DNA of 64,000 nt from assembly GCA_947846985.1 (NCBI GenBank), contig CANTUZ010000002.1, positions 155,739,889 through 155,803,888 of the forward strand, given 5' to 3'. A model generated the notes under the pieces. That model was not told the origin of the DNA. It did not search any database and saw only the letters and a list, made by a program, of their open reading frames with translations. A program made the translations under genes and the position numbers. Position 1 is the first letter of the stretch; each line of letters opens with the position of its first letter. Source of the DNA: Fratercula arctica. Taxonomy: Eukaryota > Chordata > Aves > Charadriiformes > Alcidae. Below are positions 47,801 through 60,890 of this stretch, piece after piece.

Positions 47801-50800
47801 TTGCTCACCATTCCCACAGACTGTGGAGACTGCTTTCGAAGATGCCAGCCGTCCTGGATGTTTTACTGTATAATGTTCTGGGTTAGTAGCTGTCAGAGCT
47901 GGAAAATGAACTAGAATCCATTAACTTTTCAATTCTGCCTACGGCTATTAATTTTCATCCTCTGGAAAGCAAATGCCTAGTTACTTTATCAAATCGTTAT
48001 GGCTCCCGACAGCTTGTATGTATATAGAAAACGTATCCAAGCAATGGGCCAGATACCATGCACAGAGGTGGACGCAAGTGTAATGTATTACACCAGCTGA
48101 AAAAAAAGTGTTGAAAATTCTCATGCCCCAGACTAATTGGTGTATGTTTATTAATTAATATGAAATGTGATTAACAATTACATAGAATATAGAATCTTTT
48201 TCTCTTTTGCTTCTTAATGAGCATAATAAAGTGTTAACTATGAAAGAAATTTACCTTGCAGTCTTATTACACTGGAATTTTCCACTGCCGTGTTAAACAC
48301 TGCGAAAGAAAAAGCTATGTTGTAATTCTGCAATGATCTATGTCTTAAATAATTCAAAAGGGAAGTTCACTGTATGCCTGCAACTCTGATTACAGTGAAA
48401 GACAGTGACACTAGACTGCCCACTGGTTTAAAAGCATCTGCAGGCACCTTATTTATAATTAGGGACCTGGAAAAAACAGTGCAGGAAAACTTATAAGAGT
48501 TCCTCAAATATCATAAAAAAAAGCTGAGGCTGTAGAGTGATAAATTACCAGACCTGTAATTCAATCTCAGCTTTCTAATGATCTCATCGATCAATCATAC
48601 TTCATGGCTGCAATTCATGATATCATCTGAACCCCCTCTATTGAGTTATGGCTTTGTTATAAATCCCACATTATCCATTATCCTTACATTGAAGAAACAC
48701 TACCTTATTACAGTAGCACTCAACAGCACTGCCAGACTTGAGGGGTTATCAGTTTTCCCATTAGAAATTCTTGTTTTCAAAGGATTATAGATCAGAGTAG
48801 ACTCTGAGTTGAGGTTCTCTGCATGGTCTTAGGAAGGGGAGGATGGGATTGTGATTAGGCTCCTAGCCTCGGCCTGGCAAAGAGCTTGCGCAAATCCTTG
48901 CCGCACACAGGTTATAGAGATAACCTTGCCCACGTCGCTTGGGTGGCTGAAGTGCTTAAGGGTACGGCTGTATTGTCTGGTAGACTACAGAGCAGAGGGA
49001 CCTGAACCTGCTCCTGGCACTGGCTAGCAACATCCATACAGGGCTGAGTGAATAACCCAGGGTGAGACCCCTCTAATCAAATGGGGAGAGGGTCCAGCTG
49101 AGGCACCCCTGCTGCAGAAGTAGTTTCACTGCGCCTAACTGTCTTTATTTATATAGGGAAGATGGTGGGTGATCATACTGTTTATTTCTTCCTTGGGGAA
49201 AAAAAAAATACGCTGATATTAACAGCCCTTTTGCAGAAGATGAGTTAGTAAAACATTGTGGTATTCAGAGAGTAGCTGAGCCACTTCCATGCATTTCATC
49301 ACTGTGCTGAATTTGACAGCCAGGTGAGATGCAATTAGTTTAGGAAGGAAAAAATGGTTCTCGGGGCTTTGGGGTTCACCTACACAATGCCAAAAGATGG
49401 GTCTGTGTACTCCAAATGGGCTTAAAATAGGGTATAGCTAAGCAGGGTCCTCCATGTCTGGGTGATAGCTAGACACCTGACCATGAAACTCATTGCTGCC
49501 TCCTTGCTCCAAAAACCCCAGCTTCTCACCAACACTTAGGACAGTGGTTGAGTGAGCTCTTGACTCCCCAGGTATCCACAGTGCTAAATGAGACGTGTGC
49601 TGACATATGCATTGGTAATGCCAGGGAGTGGCAGGAGTGGGGCTGCTCCAGGAGGGACATAAGCCAGGAGACCATGTACCAGCAGAGACTGTGCCCTCAG
49701 CAGCAGGGTACAGTCCCACAGCATCGGAGTGGGGCTGGGGTAGTGACAATGTCCAGCCCTACCAACAGCCCCAGAGAAGATGAGGTGATGATTCAGGTCC
49801 AGGGTCCATCAGAACCCAATCAGGAATAGCAGGAGTTGCAGCTGGTGACAAACTACTTTGCCCCTTGTTCCCTTCTGCCACGTGGATGCCATCTGCCTCA
49901 CCTTCTTCCTCCTGAACTCCAACTAACACATAACAACATGGCCAAGGACCACCTTCTCCTTTCCTTCCTGGCCCAGGTCACCTCTTCTGCTCTTGTCTTC
50001 GGTCACACAGTTGAAGGTAAGTGTGTGTATGAACATGCTAGAGCATGGATCCAATCCACTGAGTCAGGGAGATGTTTGCATCAGCTTCTAGTGGATTTGA
50101 ATGAGGCCCCAGTGGTGCAAACAAGTGGGCTGAGATCACATGGGCTGCACTGAAATGGTGTCTGTCATGCTTTCCAAAAGCAGAAGCTGAAAAGAACAGG
50201 GCTCGCTCTTGCTTAGTACGCTGATGTCTTCCGATAATGCCTCTGCACAACCCAATCTCTGTCTGAACCGTCTCCCCACTTCAACAGAAAAGCACATTCC
50301 TTTTTGTCCAATGTATAGTGATTAATTAAACTTGTCTAAGTCAGTTTAATTCCTCTTTAAGCCTTTCCTCTATTTTTAGAGCATATAATTCTGGTACTGC
50401 GACATTTTAAAGTTCAGTGACAGTTTTGGGGTAGTCTGCTCTAAAACGTCAAGGTGAATTTCCAGTGAGCAATTCAATGACGCTTCAAAAATTCTCACCA
50501 AGGTACTTAAAAAATCCCAACCAAAAATAAATTTTAAACTAGCTTTCCTGTTACAGCCATGAAAAGATTAGCCTCATCCACAGAGTGGCCTAGATGCCAA
50601 CCTCTGTACATGGGATCAATAAAAAGAGATGCAGAGGGAAAATCATACTGACCTGTTCATTGCTTTTTATAGAAAAAATACATGGACGATAAACAGGTAC
50701 AATGGATGTATATATATTGTTTACCCATAGCTGTAGCCATTCATTTCCTTTTAATCTGAACTGCTCATTTCATCAAATAGTAATAATTTGCTATTAAAGA

Positions 50801-50939
50801 GAATTTATGATTGCTAATAAAATTCATCATCTTATCCTGATTTTTGAGTTGTCTTAAACATCCATCCATCCACCTGCTGTAAGCAGGCAGGGTGATGAGG
50901 GGGTTACCTGCTCACCTTTACTGACCAACTGGGGAATCC
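44863..50939. other. Non-coding stretch, no recognised gene
   Basis: About 6 kb. It holds an A-rich tract (47256-47346), an AT-rich segment with TAAT cores at about 48130-48240, and a more GC-rich part at 47470-47700 and 49440-50000 where opposing open frames of about 65-105 codons overlap. None shows a domain, so no gene is called. Confidence 0.55.
47256..47346. repeat. A-rich low-complexity tract
   Basis: (AAT)n, poly(A) and (CAAAA)n units in series. Simple sequence only. Confidence 0.9.
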
Positions 50940-51060
50940 TTCCCAGGGAGAGAATAGCTTCCTTCCCTGAAGGCATCATTAGTAAAACCCTCAGACCTTT
51001 GCTATGTCTGAGGTCAGACTGGATGGCTATATTGTTCCATTTCAGCCTAAAAATGTGTGT
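50940..51060 (+). mobile_element. Ancient CR1/L3-like LINE 3' tail, sense
   Basis: GAGGTCAGACTGGATGGCTA (51010-51029) followed by TATTGTTCCATTTCAGCCTAAAAATGTGTGT matches the trailer of old amniote CR1 elements (GAGGTCAGACTGGATGAT ... GTCCCTTCTGGCCTTAAAATCTATG). Upstream similarity (50940-51005) is weak. The mutated terminal repeat (ATGTGTGTAT) fits great age. Confidence 0.65.
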
Positions 51061-51277
51061 ATTTTTTATTTAGTCACTTCCACCACATCAATCTGCTTTT
51101 AGTAAAGAAAAGAAACATTATGTGCTCATTTGGATGTGCTATTTCTAGTGGAAAAAATGTGATAAGGTGGGAAGGAAATAACAAAGCATGATTCCCAGAG
51201 TCCGTTGATATCACTGCTAATTAAAAGAAACACCATTAGGTTTTTTCCCTTGTAAACTAGGTACATTTGATAATGTG

Positions 51278-51310
51278 AAAAAAAAAAAAAAAAACAAGAA
51301 AAAAAAAAAA
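51278..51310. repeat. A-rich run, 33 bases
   Basis: Poly(A) interrupted once by C and once by G. Homopolymer-like simple sequence. Confidence 0.9.
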
Positions 51311-51507
51311 GCCAAAGCTGTTTCCATGAATCACACCTTGAGGCATAACTTTTCTCTAAGAACATGTTCCAAGAACCATTAATGAATCTGCATCAACTTC
51401 TGCAAACTTTGGTGCAAACCCGAGAAGTTTCCAGTTTGCTTCCAGCATCCAGTGTGAATTGTGGTCATTAATGTTCCGGGTACAAGGATTCAGCTCCAAC
51501 ATATACA

Positions 51508-51551
51508 CGTCTCAATTTATGTATGTGTCCATGTCTCAATGTATGTGTCCA
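51508..51551. repeat. Imperfect tandem duplication of about 22 bp
   Basis: Two adjacent copies of a GTCTCAAT...GTATGTGTCCA unit; the first has four extra bases (TTAT). A small local duplication. Confidence 0.8.
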
Positions 51552-54500
51552 CCTCTAGAGATGTGACTCAGTGGCTTCAGCAGAGGCTAGTGCCATTTGA
51601 GATGCCCCAGGAGACCCCACCTGGACTCCAGCTGCCGGTCCAGAAGGGCACAGGTCTACCATAGGTCTCCCAGCCCCATGTGGTTACCTCACATGCAGTG
51701 TTTTAGACAGATGAAAAAAGCCTTAAGTCTCCACTGGCTGTAATGGGGCCTGAAATGTCCGACTCACATGGACATGGGAATTTAGGCACCTAAATTCATT
51801 AGTCGAGAGCTGAAGCCCTTCCCAGGTTCTTAACTGGGCTCTGGAGAAACCAGCCCAGATGCAGCGTGCACAGTTCTCTGTGGTTAGTCTTAGGGACACA
51901 TGAGCTGTCTCCAGCAGATGTTACAAGCAGCCTGGTGCCACCACCAGGGAAGCAAAGATGCTTAAGGGTGAATGCTGGGCAGGGTTAGAGCCTGGAAGAT
52001 ATTCTTTTCCCACATGTAACATTGCTGAGCTAGTTCAGTACATTGCAGAGAAAGAGAAACTACTCTCAGTACTTCTGATTACAAATACTGTTGAAGGCAG
52101 GAAAACACGATGGACAAGGCACAACGTTAGCAAGAAGCAAGCTTTGAGACCCGACGTAGGGCAGGAGTAATTTTACGGACTTCATAAATTGCATTTCCTC
52201 CCTGACAAAGCCACCACAAAGAAAAGCTTCTTAGTGATCTATACAATACAGGAATCAACTGAATTGCATGTTTTTACCAAACAGGCCCAGTAGCACTTCA
52301 CTTGAACTGCCTCTAAGGACAAAAAGAGATGCTACACTCTTTTCTGGACCTGCGTAGTCACACCAACCAACGTAAATGCACCATGACAGCCAGACATCCT
52401 TAATCACCATCACAAAAAGCTGTCACTGCAACATATTTATCCCCTGCTGACAAGAGAGATTCAGGTCCTCTGTTACTGGATCCATTGCATAGTCTGCTTC
52501 AGCAAGATAACACAAATGCCGGCAGGAAGTGTACGACGCGATGCCCCAGTTATCCATCCACTGTCACACACTGGATAATTGTTACTCCTCTGAGACTCAG
52601 GGCTTTCTGGGGAGGGGAGAAGGGACAACCCAACAGCTACCTTTTGGATCTGTGCTGAAACTCACATTAACTGCTGCACCAAGTAAAAATATATGTGAAG
52701 AACTCAGGGTGTCTGTTTAATTACTTATGAATATAAATCAAGGAGTTTAAGTGGTCCTTTAAATAAATATTTGGATAAACACTTCTCGCTGTAATAGATT
52801 ACGTAGCTGGCTGGTAGGAAGCCAAACTGTAAAGCTTATTAAAAGCCTGAGAGCATCCAGCTCCATCCCTGGCCTTTTTTTTTCAATCGTGTTAAGTGCT
52901 CATCAAAGCTGGAATAGCATGAAGGCATCCCCACAGACAGATATTTTGCACCCATTAGACAGCATATGAAGCAAAGATCCGTAACTCCTTCTCTAGCAGC
53001 AGGAGCAGGGAGAAGATTATGTCAGAAAGCTGTGTTCTCTGGTCACAGCACCTTCCCTTTTGGGAGTCCTGCTGATGTAAACCATGGAGCTGTGTTTCAG
53101 TTTGGATCATGTGAGCCTAACCCAGGCTATACTACTAGGCCTAGAAGTGAGGTGTATCTCACCTCATTTTAACCCTTTACAAGCCAAGCAACCGGCGTAA
53201 CTTCCTTGTTTAGGCTTCTCCTAGCAATGATGGAGAGATGTAGGATGGGTTATCCCATATCTGCATTCACTTCAGTGCACCTTGGAGCAGCAACTGAAAC
53301 CCCTTCCAAACCAAATTTACCCTTCTCTTTAAAGGGTGGCATAAATAGGCTTAGTTTAGAAGACAAATGCTAATTTTCGTATAGTTGTGAAATGAATGCC
53401 TAGGAATGGGCACGGTGCCTTCACTGGCAGATTACTATGGGAACTGGGTACTTAAGGATGATGATCCTGGTGAAATTTCAGAAACACTGAGATACTCTAG
53501 GGAAACTTTGGACTTTGCATATTTGCAACAACACAGTTATCGGCATCTTTGATGCTCAATTATGTGTAAAAATCTGGCCCAGAGTGCAATAAGCAGAAAA
53601 AAACGGCATGTACCTCATTCTCTGTCTCTCTTTTACCCAAACAGAGCTCAACAATTGCACACCTGTGAGTATGTGGAGCATGGTTTGACCTACTTAGCTC
53701 CAGAGGTTGACTGAAACACACACAAATAAAATAAAAGAGAAACAATAGCTCTTGTGAGTGTAACTGAAATAGTAGGGTTTGTAGCTTCGTGGCATCCATG
53801 GGTTGCCATGGTGATTCTACAGAGAACGGCAATAGCTATAGGTGTAGTTAAGGTTACAAATTTAATTCCATACCTTTGGATTCTCATATCTTCACCCTAC
53901 AAATACTTTCACGGAATTACATGTGTACAGTTCATTGCGAAGCCATTAATCTGAACCTGCTCACACCTCTGTTACATTTGCACAGTACTTGAAAACAAAG
54001 CCAAGCTCACCTACAGAATGAATGTGTTATGATTGATTACAACCAGCTCATTATTTCGTTATTTTTTTAAGTTAAAGAAGATTTGCTTAAGCCATTTTCT
54101 GGCTGCATTAGAGGAGTAGGAAAATACTGTTTTGCTTTAAAAAAAAAAACCAGTCAGATGAACATATAAACAACTTCAACAAACACCTGCCTTTAAAAGG
54201 CACAATTATAATATCATGTAAGTGTAGGATCACAAATTTAACTTGTGCATGTATTTGCTAAATTGGGTGTCAGAGCCTGTAAATGTCACTTGCATATTCA
54301 GTTATCGGTTCTGAATACCCCCACCTCATTGAATTCACAGCTGCATTTCTTTGCCCTAATGTGCATCAGCAGCATTCCCAAAACCACAGAATACCTAACG
54401 AAAACAGAGAACCAGATGGAAAGCAGTGCAGCAGTTACATGTACTTCTGGGCACAAAAAGCCCCCGTTGTGTACATCTATTCCATTGTTTCTATTGGCAC

Positions 54501-55458
54501 AGTACCTGACAGCTTGGTTATAGTTGAAATAAAATTGAATCCATCAAGAGCCTATAACTGTAGCATTAAACGTGTGAATGAAGCAGGGTTATTTTACTAA
54601 AAGAGCTTCTCATTTTTTTACGGTCTCCTTATTACAGACCCCTGTGCAGCTTCCCAGTGGGTGACACTGCATACCCCTACCCCTGGTGAGCTTACTGCTA
54701 TCAGATGTTCTTCGAAGAACCTGCCATCCCATCATTCATGTATTAGAAAACCTAGAAGTGTGCTGTCACCAGAATGGGGGAAAGCCACTGTCTCATGGTC
54801 CTGGGAAAATGGTCTCATTAGTGATAACAGAAATCAGCTCAAGGAGAGGAAATACCTGACACTGGGCTGTTTTCTTTAGCGCTCTCAATGCAGTTTGAGG
54901 GAAAGTGAGATGGGAAAAAAATGAGAAATTATAACAGCCATGGTTAAAAGAGGAGTCCAGGAGAATCTAAATAGAATACTAAAAAATAAAGTTTATCATG
55001 CACTGGAAAATACCTGGGAACAGTTTGATCCCCCAATCTGTTTAGAATAATTTTAAGATGTGTTTCCTCAAAAGGTGGGTTAAAAGTAACAACACAGTAT
55101 CAGTACAGGCTATTACGAAACTCAAGTGTCTACGAAATGGCTGCTCAGAGAGCTTGGCTCCTTCCATCCATCCTCAAGCAGATCGCCTGTGGCTCCTGAG
55201 TTTGCTTTTTTCTCCACGTGCACAGCTCTATGCTCCGCAGTCTTCCTGGTGATCAGTACAAGTAATCAGAACTAAAACAACATGTTAACAGAGTCTATTG
55301 ATGGGGAAGTTTCTAAGGGCCCTGTGCTCATGCCTCAGTATTCATTATTTGTCTTTCTCAGACTCTGTGCTGAAGTTTGCCCAACTTTCAATGCTCAGAT
55401 ATTTTCCTAGTTTAGAAACTGTGGAGAGCCGCAAATGCAAAGTAATAAGCCAGTAAAA

Positions 55459-55486
55459 CAATTTACTACAAATCTGTAGTAAATTG
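55459..55486. repeat. Perfect inverted repeat, 12-bp arms, 4-base loop
   Basis: CAATTTACTACA at 55459-55470 and TGTAGTAAATTG at 55475-55486 are exact reverse complements separated by AATC. It could form a short hairpin. It is too short to be a microRNA precursor by itself and no extended pairing is seen outside the arms. Confidence 0.9.
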
Positions 55487-58400
55487 AGCTCAGCATAATC
55501 ACTATTTCCACCTGTGGATACCGGAAATAAATGTGTTCTGTTGGATTTACACCAACATCAATGAGAGCTAGAGCAAGGCTCAGTGTTAAATCCTACCTGG
55601 CTGAATTGGCTGTGGACAGCCATGAAGAGCATCTTCATGCCAATCATGTAGTGTCAGATTTCTATCTCTACACCGCAGTTTGAGACCTATTATTTGTAAT
55701 AACTTTTAAGCTGGTTTTGAAAATTCCTACCTTAAGGTCTCCATAGTGACTGACATCATTTGTGATCATTTATTAACATTATTCTGTTTTCTTCCAGTTT
55801 TTATTGGGAAATCAAACAAGGAAATTCAACATGACTATCATCTGGAGAGTATGGGGAAAAAACCTAAAGGTATATCTTCTCAGAGATATGAAACAATTGG
55901 ACCTTTGGAATTGTGAACTGTCTATTGCAGTGGCATGGGACCTCAGGTCTACACTTAAATAAAGGAAGGGTTTGAGCACGTAGGGCACCACAATGCTTTT
56001 GCCCTGGCTCTGCTCCAGCCTTCTTCTTGTGGCAGAGGAAAGAGGACAATACAAGATGCTTTCACTCTCTGCTGTCTCACAAGTATGCCAGAAATATTTT
56101 TTTTCTTAATAGGATGCAGGTGCCTGGAATATGCACAGTTCTGAATACACCTGCCTATGAGAAAGCCAAGGGCCTTGTGCATCAACTGTCAGACCCAAAT
56201 ACACTAGGGATATCACAGACTGGGAAGCTTGATCCTTTTCCTGACGTGGATGCTGTAATATACAAGTACCTGTGACATTTAAGGACTATTTTAAATCTAT
56301 TAAATCAAGATATTTCCAGAAATTTAATATTGCATCATACTTTTTTTTTTTTTAATGAAATTAATTTTCCCAAATGTACATGTTCGGCAAAGAATTAAAC
56401 TGACTGGTAAGAAAGAGAAGAATTTAACCGGGGTATTCACAACATTGTGCTATCATAAACCACCATATTACATTTTCATGAAACATGAAAATGGAAAGCT
56501 CAAGACATTAGTCTACAATATACAAGTGTGGTACCCTGGGCTGACAGAGATCCTTATGGACACAGACCTGACTGCATGATCTCTGCATCTAATTGATTCC
56601 TTGGAAGTTTTTAATTTTCTGTACCAGAAATTCAAATTATATTGTATTTTTTAGCTTGCTTTTCAAGTACCTTGGAGGAAACTCATTCTGTTTATGAGAG
56701 ACACCTACGTGTATAGCTTTTATAAGAGGCAGGACATTCAAATTAATACCACGTACAAAGCTTGGCAACATTTAACTGTTTGCCACCAGTTTCCATCCTC
56801 TTCTTTCCAAACTTGCCCAGCCCCAGCTCTGGCTAGAGCTGAATTAGCTTTAAATACATCTCTACGCCGCTTCTCCATCTGGCTGCCAGCCAAGCTCAAC
56901 TTATATAAGGAGAGATGCTACTGTTGTTGCACACTGTTCTTTTCAGACACATGAGTCAGTGAGTCCCCTTGTTTTATTGTTCACTTGTACGAATTTTGTA
57001 TAAAAGGAAGTTTATCCTCGTTACTTCTTCTGGAAAAAGGACATCAAACTGACTTTTAATTTCTTTTTAGCTGATTGACTGTGACTGCTCCTGCCCCAAA
57101 TGAAAATTGGGAGTGCATGCTACATTCAATGGCTTCAGGCACCTCCTTTCTTTTCCTGGAGCCCTAACCCACTGAAGCAATCAAATGCGTATCTGGATCT
57201 GATTTAGGGTACACATACAGGCAGGAGGTCCCCGTTGAGGCTGCGGTGAGTGTAACTGTGATGGGAGCTGAAATAGAGACAACTTGCTCAGTGCTAGGAG
57301 CCAAGGCCCCTGGCTTGGAACTAACCCATGTCGTGGCAAAATACAACAGAACCTCTGTAAATCTTAACCACCGCAGTGACCCTTTCCTCCACAGGAACCC
57401 AGAGAGCTGGAGCTGAGGGATTCCCGCACAGTAAGCCTGTGGCTGCAGAGCGCTAGGGAAGCGTTAGCGAGGTTATTTGGTCACACACACAAATCAGTTC
57501 ATTACAAGCTGTTAACTGGGCACAAATTTATCACCTTGTAGGTCCCTCAAACCCCACATGGTTATGATTTCTTTATTACCAAACCAAAAGGTCAGATCTT
57601 GGTGTAATCCCTGTGGTCAAGCACATGCAATCCAAGAATGGTTTTGGCCCTAATCGTTTGCTAGAGGTTAATGCTCTACACCAAAAGGCAATGTTGTTAT
57701 TTGCATCTCTAAGAATCAAAGAGTGGGTTTACTCATGTATGTTGATGCTCAGATCTATGGCTGGAGTCTCTGCACCCTGTCCAGTTGAAACGTACACTAT
57801 TTGAAGTACACAAAATACAGGATTTAGTCACTTCTTAAACACTAAGTATAGAAACCAGCTCTGTAGAATTGCCAGCAGTTCTCGCAAGAAATGGCCTATC
57901 TAGATGGAGTAAATATGGCTACTTCTGTTCTTTTCCCGAGGAACTATTATAGCTCACAATCCAATCTATAGCTAATGTCTGTGCAGATGAATATTGTTTT
58001 ATTTGTTTTCACCATTTCAAAATATTTCTGCCTCCCTCTGCCTCGTCCTGTTTTCTCTTTCATGCTGAACTTTTCTGCCCTCTCAGTAGAAGCACGCAAA
58101 GAATTGATCCAGCGTTCAGCACAGCTGACAGCGTGAAAACCTTCAGGAAAAGAAGAGACTGAAAGACCAGGAACCTATTCCCTTGGCTACAGACATAATA
58201 AACAACTTTTATCCTACACATTTACAAGAAGGAAAGGTGTGGAAACTCCAGGGCAAAACACCTTGGACAGAAGGAAGGTTATCTGCAGGAGATCAGGGAG
58301 AACTGGCAACTCATGCCAGTTTAACACAATACAAGTACACAATAATAAAACTATTTATTCATGAATCTGCTGTATTGCTCTGGCTGGAAAACATTTGCTT

Positions 58401-60149
58401 TGTGAATATCCCAAGCTTTGGTGTGTCTAATCTTGCCCTTGTGCTGGCTGTGTCCCTCTGAAAAAGAAGGGCCTTAATTTTCTCTTGGAAGAACTGTTAA
58501 CTTTGGCTCATGTTTAGTTTTTCTTGGCTAAGGCAAGTACCTACTGATTACAAGTTTTTGGTCAGTAATGAAAAGTGTACCTGAATGAATCATGGAGCTA
58601 AAACTCTTCCACGAATCATAATGTTTTAACTAAGAGTGAGTGATGCCAGGATGGAAACAGCTGTACTGAGTACCACCGGTTTCTTTGTCAAAAGAGCTCT
58701 TGGGAAGAGTGTGTCGTCATGCTGGCAGCCCCTCGGCAGGGGCTGGGAGCATTAGGCAGTAGGGCCGCAACTGGTCCTGCCAGTGCCACGCAAGAGGGGC
58801 AGCACACCGGGGCATTTCCATCTCTGACACTGGCAAACTGCTGGAAGATGCTATGCACAATATTTATTGGATGCAGCTCCTTGTGTAGCATCTAAGAAGG
58901 AATCCTGAGAGCTGCAAATTTCTGAATCCTGTATCATCTCAGTTTCTTGCAGCAGCCCCAGCTCCTGTTAACATTGCTGAAGCGCTGGACATTACTACTT
59001 GATCCCGACAAAAGATGCCCTGTAGGTTGGATTCTTGTCCCTGGCAGCTTTGCATGGTTCAGGCAATAAAAAGTATACTGGAAACTTTCTGATAAATTCA
59101 TCTGGGGATTAACTATTCCTCCATGCCTCTCCTTCACCATAAGCAAGGCACCGTGCAACTACTTCAGGTGAGATGGATGCCATCCAGCTGCAGTTATCCA
59201 CCCTGTCTGCCTGGACATGGGCAGCACACAATGTATACCCAAGAAAGGCACACTGGCTTTTCAGCCCATTTGTGCTTTCACTTCCAACCTGAAAAGGCCC
59301 CAGCATGGATCACAGAGCCCAGCAAGCCCTACAAGTTTTTTCAAGATATGGCAATAGATCCCATCATCCCTCTGGAGACAAGTTGTAATCTTGAAACTCA
59401 CCTGCCCTGAACCCAATTCCAGGGTTTGCTAAAGGGGCTTTGTAAGGTAGTCATATGACTCTCATTGGAAATACTTCTCTAATTGGATAGTGATTTGCAG
59501 ACATTATTCAGATTTTTCATTTCTGTAGAATGAGACTGAAATAGTTAGGATGATCCAACTGATGGACTTCAAATGTTCAACTTGTCTGGCCTAGGGACCG
59601 TTTATGTTCAGAGCTAACTCTATGGACACATCTTTTTTTGCCATGAGAAGAGCCTGCCCTCCCCTCTGAGGCTGCAGGTCTGTGCTCGCTGTGTTTCCCC
59701 TGACTTGCTCAGACAGTATGAATAGAGGTACTTTCCATGGAAGTGATCGGAAGTCACTAATCAAAGACTCAAAGGAGAAGAAAACAGCTCACTAGATGGG
59801 TCCATTGAACATCCTGATAGATTCACAGCGTTATGGCAATGAAACGGTTGGAAGCTGATCTGTCTGTCTGCAAGCTTGGTAACAATTCATTTTTTAATTA
59901 TAGTTTATTTAACGTTATCTCAATATCTTCTCTTACGGTATTTGCTTTCATTCTAAAACATGACATTATCAAGCTGCTGTCAGTAGTCTCTATTTTTTGA
60001 CTGAATCAGCCCATTGCCTAGGTACCCATGCCAATCAAAAGAACTGGCATCTCCAAAAGGGCTACTTAACATTTTGTACTTCTGCATAGACTCATCAAGG
60101 AGAAACATTCAGAGAAGTCCATATAATATACTGACTACTCTCATGTTGT

Positions 60150-60890
60150 CCAATCCCACACTCATGTGTCCAGAGCCACTAAGATTTCATGTATAAGCCT
60201 TCTTGTAAACCATTGCTGAAAAATGTGTGTCTTCTCTCTGTCTTCCTGGGCCTTTACCTCTTCATGGTAAGCCACAGCCTCCTTCAATAAGACCTCCTTA
60301 CTGAGTCTGCTTGAGATGGATTCACAATTAGTTCTTCCCTTTTTGTAGGCATCTTGTAGGCTTCTGATATTCATCCCTGTCATTCTCCACTGACCTCGGT
60401 CCAGAATCAGACACAAATGATTGCTAAGAAGCTTCTGTTTTAAGGCTGTTAAACAAGCAATGTCTCTAAGTTGCTTTTTTGCAGATAGGATCCATTCTAC
60501 TTATTGGTCTTTACATCCCTTGAGCAGCTTGATCCAAAGTTTGTTTTAACCACATTACCAGCTGCTCTCTGACATTTCTCTACTCCTTGTTATTGATTAA
60601 AATGTCAGTGGCAATCATGTTTCTTCAGTTTCTGTAAGCAGCAAGTCCTAAAACAAATGACCAAAGGAAGCAAATGCTCTATCTTAGTATTGGACATGGT
60701 TATAAGTAAAAGTTTAAGAAGTTGTGCTTTAGCATCCTTCTGCCTTTCCAAAACATTCTGCTTTCCATGCTCGAATTCCTGTTTTGACCTCACAATAACG
60801 GCACTGCTTTTTGTATAAGCTGAACTGTTCCTGATTTTAGTTTTGTAAAGCACTATGGCCATCAGTATAATAACTCCAGGATGAGGGGTG
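60150..60890 (-). pseudogene. Possible decayed pseudogene of an unrecognised coiled-coil protein
   Basis: On the minus strand, coding-like sequence continues for about 700 bases, spread over two frames. The first open segment runs from about 60890 to 60605. It has a short hydrophobic stretch (VIILMAIVLY, at the ATG of 60862) and then a charged region rich in Lys, Glu, Gln and Leu (SKQEFEHGKQNVLERQKDAK). After stops and a frame change, a second segment runs from about 60500 to 60162. It contains ALKQKLLSNHL, LQDAYKKGR and LSKEVLLKEAVAYHEEVKAQ with heptad-like Leu spacing, and it ends in TGA. The composition looks like a transmembrane segment followed by a coiled coil. I do not recognise the family. 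No intron boundaries or poly(A) tail can be shown, so processed and unitary pseudogene remain equally open, and two stacked chance frames are a real alternative. Confidence 0.35.

Larger units (their letters stand above)
51061..60149. other. Non-coding stretch, no recognised gene
   Basis: About 9 kb without a supported gene. It holds an A-rich run (51278-51310), a short imperfect tandem of about 20 bp (51508-51551), a TTTAGGCACCTAAA near-palindrome (51779-51796), a perfect 12-bp hairpin (55459-55486) and a T run at 56340-56354. Open frames up to 105 codons (for example 54283-54600) have no domain. Confidence 0.55.

Noticed and set aside
49438..50153. Overlapping frames on both strands in a more GC-rich patch, with a GTAAGTG donor near 50016
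   Set aside because: Considered as a possible exon, but neither strand gives a known domain, the frames conflict and no matching acceptor is convincing.
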